DNA of 64,000 nt. Origin: CAG-632 sp963626805. Lineage in GTDB: Bacteria; Bacillota; Clostridia; Lachnospirales; Lachnospiraceae. Position 1 is the stretch's first letter, and every line of letters begins with the position of its first letter. Below, piece after piece: positions 8,646-16,441 of this stretch. Both the position numbers and the translations under genes were made by a program. The DNA is taken from assembly GCA_963626805.1 (NCBI GenBank), contig CAVFXS010000039.1, positions 1-64,000 on the forward strand, read 5' to 3'. The notes under the pieces are model-generated. The model searched no databases. It was not told the origin of the DNA and was given only the letters and a program-made list of their open reading frames with translations.

Positions 8646-9857
8646 TTATTTCAGCTTCTGATCCAGGGTCTCACGGATTGCCTTGATGAATCCTTCGCTT
8701 GATAATGCTGTCGGATTCGGAATACTTGTGATCAGTGCAAGATCCTTCGTCATCTTGCCGGACTCAATGGTCTCTAAGGTAGCTGCTTCCAGTGCGTCTG
8801 CAAACTTGCCAAGCTCCGGAAGATTATCCATCTCGCCACGCTTTCTTAAAGCACCGGTCCATGCAAAGATCGTTGCTACTGAGTTGGTAGAGGTTTCTTC
8901 GCCCTTTAAGTGCTTGTAATAATGTCTCTGAACTGTGCCATGTGCAGCCTCATACTCGTAATAGCCTTCCGGTGATACCAGTACAGAGGTCATCATAGCC
9001 AGAGAACCGAATGCGCTGGATACCATATCACTCATAACATCGCCATCATAGTTCTTACATGCCCAGATAAAGCCGCCCTTTGCCTTCATAACACGGGCTA
9101 CTGCATCATCAATCAATGTATAGAAATACTCAATACCTGCTGCCTTAAACTTCTCATCGTACTCTGCATCATAGATCTCCTGGAAAATATCCTTGAATCT
9201 GTGATCATATTTCTTGGAAATCGTATCCTTGGTTGCAAACCACAGATCCTGCTTGGTATCCAATGCATAATTGAAGCAGCATCTTGCAAAGCTTTCAATC
9301 GACTTATCTGTATTATGAATACCCTGAATGATACCGGCTCCGGTAAAATCATGAATGGTCTCCCGTGTAACGGTACCATCTTCTGCCGTGAATACCAGCT
9401 CTGCCTTACCGGCACCCGGAACACGGATCTCTGTATTCTTATAAACATCACCATATGCATGTCTTGCAAGTGTGATTGGCTTCTTCCAGTTCTTTACACA
9501 TGGCTCAATACCTTTTACAACGATTGGTGCACGGAATACGGTTCCGTCCAGAGCTGCACGGATCGTACCGTTCGGACTCTTCCACATCTCCTTTAAGTTA
9601 TACTCTGTCATACGTGCTGCATTTGGTGTGATCGTTGCACACTTAACGGCCACTCCATACTTCTTGGTTGCTTCTGCAGAATCAATCGTTACCTGATCGT
9701 TGGTTTCATTTCTGTATTCCAGACCCAGATCATAATACTCTGTCTTCAGGTCAATATAAGGAAGTAATAATTCATCCTTGATCATCTTCCAAAGAATACG
9801 GGTCATCTCATCGCCATCCATCTCAACCAATGGAGTGGTCATTTTAATCTTTTCCAT
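8646..9857 (-). CDS. icd: NADP-dependent isocitrate dehydrogenase
   Basis: Oxidative decarboxylation of isocitrate to 2-oxoglutarate, supplying glutamate and NADPH. The 403-residue sequence belongs to the eukaryote-like dimeric type II class, not the E. coli type. The evidence is the N terminus TPLVEMDGDEMTRILWKMIK, the substrate-binding region KSPNGTIRAALDGTVFR, and the metal/substrate region IWACKNYDGDVMSD. GAHGTVQRHY is replaced by the variant AAHGTVQRHYYKH, normal for this class. GGAGG lies 7 nt upstream of the ATG and the gene has a near-perfect promoter of its own. No citrate synthase is nearby. The aconitase-like gene 9 kb away is the likely partner in the same branch. Confidence 0.97.
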   Translation of the reverse strand: MEKIKMTTPLVEMDGDEMTRILWKMIKDELLLPYIDLKTEYYDLGLEYRNETNDQVTIDSAEATKKYGVAVKCATITPNAARMTEYNLKEMWKSPNGTIRAALDGTVFRAPIVVKGIEPCVKNWKKPITLARHAYGDVYKNTEIRVPGAGKAELVFTAEDGTVTRETIHDFTGAGIIQGIHNTDKSIESFARCCFNYALDTKQDLWFATKDTISKKYDHRFKDIFQEIYDAEYDEKFKAAGIEYFYTLIDDAVARVMKAKGGFIWACKNYDGDVMSDMVSSAFGSLAMMTSVLVSPEGYYEYEAAHGTVQRHYYKHLKGEETSTNSVATIFAWTGALRKRGEMDNLPELGKFADALEAATLETIESGKMTKDLALITSIPNPTALSSEGFIKAIRETLDQKLK

Positions 9858-9895
9858 TGTAGGTCCTCCTGATTATCAAGTTTATCTAGCTTTAC

Positions 9896-9924
9896 ATTTT
9901 ACGCATAGTCCTTTCATTTGTCAA
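9896..9924 (-). promoter_or_regulatory. promoter of icd
   Basis: On the minus strand TTGACA (9919-9924) and TAAAAT (9896-9901) are spaced exactly 17 nt apart. They lie about 40 nt before the icd start codon. Confidence 0.78.
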
Positions 9925-9951
9925 ATGCTATACCTGCTTTTGTCTGTTTTA

Positions 9952-10152
9952 TTATAAATCCTTCTCATCCTCATCCCGGTAGGTTTCATCCTCTTTATCA
10001 CTGTCACCCGGCCGATGGCTGACCAGGATCATAACCACCAATACAATGATCGACACGATCAGGATCACCGCTGCCAGCCAGGGTCTTACCTTGTCTCCTG
10101 TCATCGGCGATATCCATGCCATCATATTTCCACATATATTCCACAGATTCAT
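9952..10152 (-). CDS. small single-pass membrane protein next to the hydrogenase
   Basis: A 66-residue protein I do not recognise. It has a short N-terminal part, one strong hydrophobic helix (about residues 24-45) and a very acidic C-terminal tail (SDKEDETYRDEDEKDL). The segment SPMTGDKVRPWLAAVIL recalls the end of a sortase-anchored protein, but there is no signal peptide or LPXTG motif, so the likeness is probably chance. GAGGG lies 6 nt before the ATG. It lies 17 nt after the 379-residue membrane gene and in the same direction as the hydrogenase, so it probably belongs to that transcript. Confidence 0.6.
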   Translation of the reverse strand: MNLWNICGNMMAWISPMTGDKVRPWLAAVILIVSIIVLVVMILVSHRPGDSDKEDETYRDEDEKDL

Positions 10153-10169
10153 TTCTATCCCTCACTCTC

Positions 10170-11309
10170 TTATTTTTGTCTGCCTGCTCGGTATCGCTTA
10201 TAATACTCCATATATTCTGCCGTGATCAGATTCATGCGAAACAGCATCTGCAAAATTTCCGTATATTCCGCCTCACTGATTCCGGTACTTGCCAGTGTCT
10301 GGATCTTATTATCCACCAGATCCTTATATTCCTTTGCCGTATATACCAGATTCCGGAGCAGGATACCCAGCTTATAAATATCCTTAACTACCTCCTGGCA
10401 ACGCACATCCCTGGTCACTTGATCGTCCACCTGAAATACAGGCTGCAGCATGTCCAGTACCACCCTTGCCGATGTATTAGTCAGATAGAGTCCATGTCCG
10501 AATTCAAACAGGTTCTTATATATGACCGGTTTCCCGTTTCGATTTCCGGATCGGTAGGATGGCAGATATTTGGAGAAGATCTTTGACATCATCGTTTCCT
10601 TTCGAAACTGCGGATATTCCTCCTTAGTCTGACACACAACTCCCGGATGATACAACAGGGTCGTAAACTCTGTCCGTGGCACTTCAATCTCACGGATCTC
10701 ATTTTCCATAACCAGAAAATGCACCTTTCTGCGACCGATCCAGATATAGGCAGGCGCCTGCAGTATCTGATACTGCTTCCAGGAATCAATTATGATACAT
10801 TTATGATCCCGTTTCACCTTATATTTATAAAAGACCTGTTTTAATTTCTTCTGATCATAGGCATCGAGAGCTTCCGCGCGTGCTGGTTTCTTCTCCGGCG
10901 CGACAGTTTCTGCACGCTCCGGTTTCTTCTCCGGCATGTCAGCTTCCTCATACTCCGGTTTCTTCTTCATCGTGTCGGCTTCCGCACGCTCCGGTTCCGT
11001 CTCTTTCTTCTTCACCGGCTGTTCCGGGCGGGATTTCTCCGGCTCCGCTACCTGTTCCGCTGCCGGTTGCTCTTCAACGGTCTCCGGAGCTTCCTCTGTC
11101 TCCATCTCCTCCATAATGATCGTAAACCTCTGTGCAATGACAACCGCGGCAATCCCGGCTGCCACACCTGCCAAAAACAGCCACATGGAATTGATCATGA
11201 AAGAAACAACGATTCCGCCAACTCCGGCAAGCATCAGCAATGTGGTCCCTATAATATATAAACGTGTTTTCCAATCTCCGTTTTTCAGACCTTCCAGAAC
11301 CTTCTTCAT
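10170..11309 (-). CDS. membrane protein with low-complexity linker, hydrogenase-linked
   Basis: Unrecognised protein of 379 residues. Two hydrophobic helices (about residues 15-60) are followed by an acidic, proline-rich linker (about 75-155) built from loose repeats of the type PEKKPERAE. A folded C-terminal domain of about 215 residues comes last and is rich in aromatic and basic residues. The linker probably holds the domain away from the membrane on the cytoplasmic side. I start it at ATG 11309, with GGGAG 8 nt upstream; an in-frame GTG at 11318 is less likely. It begins 46 nt after the hydrogenase gene and is likely cotranscribed with it, so a role in anchoring or partnering the hydrogenase is possible but unproven. 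Confidence 0.7.
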   Translation of the reverse strand: MKKVLEGLKNGDWKTRLYIIGTTLLMLAGVGGIVVSFMINSMWLFLAGVAAGIAAVVIAQRFTIIMEEMETEEAPETVEEQPAAEQVAEPEKSRPEQPVKKKETEPERAEADTMKKKPEYEEADMPEKKPERAETVAPEKKPARAEALDAYDQKKLKQVFYKYKVKRDHKCIIIDSWKQYQILQAPAYIWIGRRKVHFLVMENEIREIEVPRTEFTTLLYHPGVVCQTKEEYPQFRKETMMSKIFSKYLPSYRSGNRNGKPVIYKNLFEFGHGLYLTNTSARVVLDMLQPVFQVDDQVTRDVRCQEVVKDIYKLGILLRNLVYTAKEYKDLVDNKIQTLASTGISEAEYTEILQMLFRMNLITAEYMEYYKRYRAGRQK

Positions 11310-11355
11310 AGTAACCACTCCCTCGTATCTGCTGTCTGCTGCTTATCTGTTCCGG

Positions 11356-12921
11356 TTATGACTCTTCGTTCTTGTCTTCTGACTTTTCCTGCTCCTGTGC
11401 TGCTGTTTTCAAAGTTGATGCCTCTTTTTCATTATCCAGAATGGATATATCCGGCACAGCCTTCTTCGTTGCACCCTTAAACTTCCGCACGGCAACGGTC
11501 GCCTTATTGATCGGTATATTCGTGCCGGCACCGGCAATACAGCCCCCCGGACATCCCATGCCTTCAATCAGACATCCGTTCTTCCGTCCTGCCTTTGCCA
11601 GCATCAGTACCTTTCTACACTCACTTAAGCCCTCCGCATGCTCGATATTTACTTCCACATCCGGATAATATTCCTTAATACATGCCTGGATGGCATCCGC
11701 AACTCCACCTGCTACTGCATAGCCTCGTCCGGCTCCGGTTGCATCCTCTATCGGAACTCCCTGACCGAAATCATCAAACTCAATATCCTGCACGATAAAC
11801 ATAGCATCCAATTCTTCGAATGTAATTACAAAATCAACATCACTTCGAACGGTTCTTCTGGATGCCTCCAGCTTCTTTGCCGCACATGGGCCGATAAATA
11901 CTACCGATGCATTCGGATGCTCCTTCTTAATGATTCTGGCAGTCGCAACCATTGGTGTCAGCTCATTGGAAATCATACTGATCGTTTCCGGGAAATACTT
12001 CTTGGCAAGCATCGCCCAAGACGGACAGCAGGAGGTCAGCAGAAACGGCTGCTTTCCGCTGGCCACAGCTTCTACATAATGCTCAGCCTCTGCCATGGCT
12101 CCGATATCCGCACCCATGGCAACCTCATATACATCCTTGAATCCAAGCTTGATCAGGGCTGCCTTGATCTTCTCCGGCGTTGCATACTCACCAAACTGGC
12201 CGACAAATGCCGGTGCGATCTCTGCAATGATCTCCCGTCCGGACTTCATTGCACGGATCAGTTGAAACAGCTGGGACTTGTCTGCAATTGCTCCAAACGG
12301 ACAGCTTACCATACACATACCACAGGAAACACATTTATCCTCATTAATCTTTGCCCGTCCGTGCTCATCGCTCTCAATGGCACCGACGCCACAGGCATCC
12401 GCACACGGCCGCCGCTTATTGGCAATGGCATCATACGGACAGTTTGCCTTACATTTTCCGCACTTGATACATTTATTCTGGTCAATAAAGGAATGACCGT
12501 TCACCCAGGTAATGGCATCCATCGGGCAGACCTCCATACAAGGATGTGCCACGCAGCCCTTACACTGATTACTTACCTCATAGATATTGTTCTCGCAGGC
12601 ATTACAGGCAGATGGAATAACCTGCATCAACGGTGGCTCATAATACTTCTCATCAATTGCACTCTCTTCCAGTCCCTGGGTAACATGGACCGGTCTGTCC
12701 TCCGGACGAAGAGACATACCCATAGCTAGGCGAACCCGCTCACTGGTAATCGCTCTTTCACGATATATATTATCACAATATTGCGGCGTATCGCCCGGTG
12801 TTATCTTGTAGGGAATCGCCTCTATATCATCATTAATAGAATTCGAATCGTATGCTACTTTTGCAATCTCCACAAATACCTGCTTCCGCAGTCTGCGAAC
12901 ATCTGTCTCTAAACCTCGCAT
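11356..12921 (-). CDS. [FeFe] hydrogenase, probably group B
   Basis: Iron-only hydrogenase of 521 residues for reversible H2/proton chemistry with ferredoxin-type electron carriers. Cysteines for [4Fe-4S] clusters form C120-C123-C128-C132, C151-C154-C157-C161 and C197-C200-C203-C207, with an extra CADAC at 173-177. The H-cluster domain follows: L1 TSCCPSW (296-302), L2 GPCAAKK (344-350) and L3 EGMGCPGGC (453-461). The classical enzymes have TSCCPGW and MPCxxK. The Ser after Pro in L1 and the Gly in place of Met in L2 point to group B, whose physiological role is unsettled. It needs the HydEFG maturases, which are not in this window. Two membrane-protein genes follow in the same direction. Confidence 0.93.
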   Translation of the reverse strand: MRGLETDVRRLRKQVFVEIAKVAYDSNSINDDIEAIPYKITPGDTPQYCDNIYRERAITSERVRLAMGMSLRPEDRPVHVTQGLEESAIDEKYYEPPLMQVIPSACNACENNIYEVSNQCKGCVAHPCMEVCPMDAITWVNGHSFIDQNKCIKCGKCKANCPYDAIANKRRPCADACGVGAIESDEHGRAKINEDKCVSCGMCMVSCPFGAIADKSQLFQLIRAMKSGREIIAEIAPAFVGQFGEYATPEKIKAALIKLGFKDVYEVAMGADIGAMAEAEHYVEAVASGKQPFLLTSCCPSWAMLAKKYFPETISMISNELTPMVATARIIKKEHPNASVVFIGPCAAKKLEASRRTVRSDVDFVITFEELDAMFIVQDIEFDDFGQGVPIEDATGAGRGYAVAGGVADAIQACIKEYYPDVEVNIEHAEGLSECRKVLMLAKAGRKNGCLIEGMGCPGGCIAGAGTNIPINKATVAVRKFKGATKKAVPDISILDNEKEASTLKTAAQEQEKSEDKNEES

Positions 12922-12962
12922 ATTGAACCTCCGCTCTTTTATGTCTTAATACATTTGGAGTT

Positions 12963-12992
12963 ATTATACCACCTTTCGCCCATGTCTGTCTA
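12963..12992 (-). promoter_or_regulatory. promoter of the hydrogenase cluster
   Basis: On the minus strand TAGACA (12987-12992), an 18-nt spacer and a perfect TATAAT (12963-12968) lie about 45 nt before the hydrogenase start codon. Confidence 0.65.
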
Positions 12993-13102
12993 TGAAAGAA
13001 GTTGTTTCTTCCGCCTGTCTTTCATCCGGTTAGGACTTGCTTTTTTCGATGCAGTTCTTTATACTGTTGTATAGATTTATGAATGATTGGAGAAGGATTC
13101 TT

Positions 13103-13708
13103 ATGGCATACGTTTCATCTGTAACCTACTCAACCGAGGCACAGTTTTTGGAAGCAATTGAAACAGCAAAGCTTGTACAGCAGAGAACGCAGTCTGCTGA
13201 TTCTTCTTATGCCACCGATTCCTCCGATGCCTTCCGGCAGATGTTAAATGCCAGTACGGCTGCCTACTCCTCCGGAACAGCGGTTTCCGGTCAGACGGTT
13301 TCGTCCGTTGCCGGCGGCAATGTGACCTCTCCTGCAGATCTGGATGCTTATTTTCAGGAAGCAGCGAATACCTATCATCTTTCCGTTGATCTGTTAAAGG
13401 CCGTTGCAAAACAGGAGTCGAATTTCCAGTCCAACATCGTGTCCTCATCCGGTGCTGTCGGTATCATGCAGCTGATGCCTTCCACCGCATCCTATCTGGG
13501 TGTTATGGATTCTTATGATCCGTATCAGAATATCATGGGCGGAGCGAAGCTGTTAGCCCAACTATCCGAGCATTATCAGGGCGATCTTTCTCTGACACTG
13601 GCCGCTTACAATGCGGGCTCCGGTGCCGTTGACCGATATGGTGGGATTCCACCCTTTACCGAAACACAGAACTTTGTTGCAAAAATCAAGGCCAGCCTCG
13701 GCATGTAG
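13103..13708 (+). CDS. lytic transglycosylase-domain protein
   Basis: Peptidoglycan lytic transglycosylase of the SLT (goose-lysozyme-like) family. The catalytic glutamate is E105 in VAKQESNFQ. It is followed by SGAVGIMQLMPSTASYLG and the substrate motif AAYNAGSGAVDRYGG near the C terminus. The first 75 residues are Ser/Thr/Ala-rich and look disordered. I start at ATG 13103 because GGAGAAGG lies 6 nt upstream, giving 201 residues. Earlier in-frame starts (TTG 13037, ATG 13049) would add a hydrophobic stretch but have no good ribosome site and do not form a normal signal peptide. The missing export signal is odd for a wall enzyme. A terminator overlaps the stop codon. Confidence 0.88.
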   Translation: MAYVSSVTYSTEAQFLEAIETAKLVQQRTQSADSSYATDSSDAFRQMLNASTAAYSSGTAVSGQTVSSVAGGNVTSPADLDAYFQEAANTYHLSVDLLKAVAKQESNFQSNIVSSSGAVGIMQLMPSTASYLGVMDSYDPYQNIMGGAKLLAQLSEHYQGDLSLTLAAYNAGSGAVDRYGGIPPFTETQNFVAKIKASLGM

Positions 13709-13719
13709 GCTGACCTTTT
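13688..13719 (+). terminator. intrinsic terminator of the transglycosylase gene
   Basis: Stem AAGGCCAGCCT (13688-13698) pairs with AGGCTGACCTT (13707-13717) with one mismatch, followed by a short T-run. The hairpin starts inside the last codons of the gene. Confidence 0.75.
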
Positions 13720-13753
13720 CTCTTTGTTTTCTTCTGTTATTCTTCATCGATCT

Positions 13754-13975
13754 CTAGTGATGATAATTCTGCATCCGCATCTCATACTCATCTGCGATCT
13801 GCTTGTATTTTCCGTAATCCTTTTCTTTTAACTCACCGGAACTCCGATACTGCTCTACCAGCTCCTGATATTCCTTCAGTGCAGTTCTCGCCAGATCCTT
13901 ATAGTTATTCTCCAGGTTCATCTTCAGCTCGTTTAATTTACCTTCCAATGCCTGCTTTGTCTTACGCTTAACCAT
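13754..13975 (-). CDS. small conserved-looking helical protein
   Basis: A 73-residue, highly charged and apparently all-helical protein of unknown function. There is no signal peptide or membrane segment and it has a heptad-like pattern (KLNELKMNLENNYKDLA and later LVEQYRSSGELKEKDY). A GGGGGACAGG site lies directly before the ATG. It lies 67 nt downstream of the DUF1653-type gene in the same direction and may share its transcript. I could not assign a family. Confidence 0.6.
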   Translation of the reverse strand: MVKRKTKQALEGKLNELKMNLENNYKDLARTALKEYQELVEQYRSSGELKEKDYGKYKQIADEYEMRMQNYHH

Positions 13976-14042
13976 CCTGTCCCCCTGCCTTTCATTACCC
14001 TGCGAGCATTTACGATCCTATCGCTGTCTTATATCCTATGTC

Positions 14043-14651
14043 TTATCGCTTATTTCTCTCATACTTTGCGAGCGTATGCAATGCATACTGCACACTGGAA
14101 TACTGCTCCTCCAGACTTCCTGTTCCTGTTGATATATCCAGGGAAGCCGCTACATCCGTCAGGAGAACCTCATTGATCGTATCCCGCATTTCCAGAAATA
14201 TTTTTAATTTATCCGTATAGGTATCGGCATCCAGAAACTGGATCAGCAGCGGATTCACACCCGCGGTCTCTGCTTCGTCTGCCCTCTCTGCCGTTCCTTC
14301 GGCTGCAGACCGGCCGGTCGACTGCCGATACGCCTCCTCCGTCTCCGGTCTGACGCTCTTAAAGCCTGCTGCATCGCTTCGACTGCTTCCGGTCTCCGGT
14401 TCCGGCACGATTTCCGGATAAACCCGTTCAAACCGGTACTGCTGTCTGGCATTCGGATACTTCTCCCAATCTACCGGCTCCAAAAACATATCCAACGAAC
14501 GGACATATACTATAAAATCTCCATATAATGCCTGATATACCACCATTTCCTCATTTGTTTCGGAATCATATGCCAGTGTCAGAATCTGGTACAGATTTCC
14601 CTTAAAATGACGATAACGTTGTCCCGGAACGGGACGTGATGTCTGACTCAT
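14043..14651 (-). CDS. DUF1653-domain protein
   Basis: A 202-residue cytoplasmic protein whose first 75 residues form a DUF1653 domain: PVPGQRYRHFKGNLYQILTL, then MVVYQALYGDF and VRSLDMFLEPVD. This small domain is common in bacteria and its function is unknown. A variable charged linker follows (about 80-135), then a helical C-terminal part. I start at ATG 14651, with GGAAGGG 6 nt upstream. The longer frame back to 14759 would run into the CoA-transferase gene and reads like non-coding sequence. It follows the CoA transferase by 73 nt. Confidence 0.75.
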   Translation of the reverse strand: MSQTSRPVPGQRYRHFKGNLYQILTLAYDSETNEEMVVYQALYGDFIVYVRSLDMFLEPVDWEKYPNARQQYRFERVYPEIVPEPETGSSRSDAAGFKSVRPETEEAYRQSTGRSAAEGTAERADEAETAGVNPLLIQFLDADTYTDKLKIFLEMRDTINEVLLTDVAASLDISTGTGSLEEQYSSVQYALHTLAKYERNKR

Positions 14652-14724
14652 ATTAGCCCTTCCTTCTTTGTTCCATTTTATAATACCTGTTATTATTATA
14701 AGCTTTACCTGTATGTATTTCAAG

Positions 14725-16254
14725 TTAACAATGTAGCAGATCGTCCACCTCAACTTCAAATGGAAGCCTGTTTAAAATATCCCGTTCCATATCTATGCCC
14801 GGATAGACCTCTGTCAGCTTCAGACCACTTTCTGCCAGTTCAAATACACATCGTTCTGTAATATAAATGACCCTTTGTCCATTAGCCCTTGCACGTTTCG
14901 CCGAAAAGCTGATGCTTTTTACATGGTCTACAAATTTTGAAATAACCCCCTCCTTCTGAATTGATACCTTACCGTTTTTCTCATTCACACTCAGACCCTT
15001 GGTATCAAATGTAAGGCAGAATACAACCGTTGGTGTCTTGGCTGTGATATTAGCGAAGCCTCCGACTCCCGCAAAGGCTCCCGGTCCGTTATGCGCATTT
15101 ACATTTCCAAAACGGTCAACCTCAATCCCTCCCATAAAACAGATATCCAGACCACCGTTGTTATACAAATCAAACTGATTGGCCATATCATAGATGGAAT
15201 CCGCGCCGATTACCGCACCGAACACCTTTCCGGATGCCGGAAATCCCCCGACGCCGCCCGATTCTACCGTAAGCGTAATCTTATCCAGCATGCCGTTTTC
15301 CCGTGCATATTTGGAGACAGTTTCCGGAATACCGACACCGATATTCACGATATCGTCCGGCTTTAACTCCTGTGCCGCACGCCTGCCAATGATTTCCGCA
15401 CTCGTATTGACAACGCTTTTGGTCATTGTCCGTTTCTCCAGCATCTCGGCCCAGTCCTGCCACTGTGAATACGGGATTTCAAAGCTACCGGTCAGCGACT
15501 CATATGCGGCATGCCGCAGCTCTGGCTTCACCTCCACGATCGCATCTACCAGGCAACCCGGAATGATCGTGCTGTGCGGTCTGGATGGACGCACTACCAG
15601 ACGGTCTACCTGCACGATAACCGTTCCGCCGTTCGCCTTTACCGCCTGACAGATTGATAATGCATCCCCTGCGGTAAACATATCCTCAAAGGAAATATTT
15701 CCCTTATAATCGGCTGCCGTACCTTTAATGATCGCTACGTTGATCCTCGGCAATTTATAATACAGGAACTCTTCTCCGTCCAGCTCCACATATTTGACAA
15801 GCGAGTCATCTCTGGAAATGGAGTTAATTCCGGGTCCCTCCAGCCGTGGATCCACAAAAATATCCAGACCAACCTTTGAAAGTGCACCCGGAAGTCCGCC
15901 CGCCTGTGCTCGAATCGCATGTGAAATGCATCCAAGCGGCAGGTTATACGCTTCGAACTTATCTTCCAGAACCAGTCGCTTCGTACTGTACATGGCACCG
16001 AAATGCCCGCATATGATCTTATCAACCGCACCCTCCCGGATATAACGCTCGGCTGCCCGATTCTCATCCCATGCGCCGAACCCGGCACTGGAAATCTCAG
16101 TTAAATGCTTCGGTGAACCGGTTGCTTTAAATCGATCATACAATGCCTCATGCAGTTCCACCGGATTGTCAATTCCAAGAAACGAGTTCAGTGCGATAAC
16201 ATCTCCATCCCTGATTAATCCTACTGCTTCCTCTTTTGTCATTATCTTATACAT
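14725..16254 (-). CDS. Pct-type acyl-CoA:carboxylate CoA-transferase
   Basis: Class I CoA transferase of 509 residues with alpha and beta halves fused, as in propionate CoA-transferase (Pct) and acetoacetate transferases. It moves CoA between acyl-CoA and short-chain acids by way of a glutamyl-CoA thioester. The second half shows the catalytic region TLTVESGGVGGFPASG with the active glutamate, and the downstream glycine-rich AHNGPGAFAGVGGFANI. The first half carries SAGFGAWDENRAAERY and GHFGAMYSTKR. The exact acids used cannot be told from sequence; acetate, propionate, lactate or ketoacids are all possible. GAGAGG lies 8 nt before the ATG. In a fermenter it would serve acid production or energy conservation. 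Confidence 0.88.
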   Translation of the reverse strand: MYKIMTKEEAVGLIRDGDVIALNSFLGIDNPVELHEALYDRFKATGSPKHLTEISSAGFGAWDENRAAERYIREGAVDKIICGHFGAMYSTKRLVLEDKFEAYNLPLGCISHAIRAQAGGLPGALSKVGLDIFVDPRLEGPGINSISRDDSLVKYVELDGEEFLYYKLPRINVAIIKGTAADYKGNISFEDMFTAGDALSICQAVKANGGTVIVQVDRLVVRPSRPHSTIIPGCLVDAIVEVKPELRHAAYESLTGSFEIPYSQWQDWAEMLEKRTMTKSVVNTSAEIIGRRAAQELKPDDIVNIGVGIPETVSKYARENGMLDKITLTVESGGVGGFPASGKVFGAVIGADSIYDMANQFDLYNNGGLDICFMGGIEVDRFGNVNAHNGPGAFAGVGGFANITAKTPTVVFCLTFDTKGLSVNEKNGKVSIQKEGVISKFVDHVKSISFSAKRARANGQRVIYITERCVFELAESGLKLTEVYPGIDMERDILNRLPFEVEVDDLLHC

Positions 16255-16382
16255 GATATTTTCCTCTCAAAGTCACATTCCCGGATTCGTAATGCTCACA
16301 GAGTGGCATTCCATCCGTTCTTATTAGATGATAACTCTATTCGGCTTATATGTGCAAGAGGTTCTTCTGTAACATCTGCACA

Positions 16383-16411
16383 TTGAAAAACCCCATCGCC
16401 TATACTATAAT
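16383..16411 (+). promoter_or_regulatory. promoter of the beta-CASP nuclease gene
   Basis: TTGAAA (16383-16388), a 17-nt spacer and a perfect TATAAT (16406-16411) lie about 30 nt before the start codon at 16442. Confidence 0.75.
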
Positions 16412-16441
16412 AATATTATCAATTTATGGGGGTACTTGCTT

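Noticed and set aside
9952..10152. Sortase-anchor-like tail in the 66-residue protein
   Set aside because: There is no signal peptide and no LPXTG motif; only a loose TGD plus hydrophobic helix resemblance.
11638..12729. A 363-codon plus-strand frame
   Set aside because: It is antisense to the hydrogenase gene, whose motifs are unambiguous.
13037..13102. N-terminal extension of the transglycosylase from a TTG start
   Set aside because: The ribosome site GGAGAAGG fits ATG 13103 best, and the extension is not a normal signal peptide.
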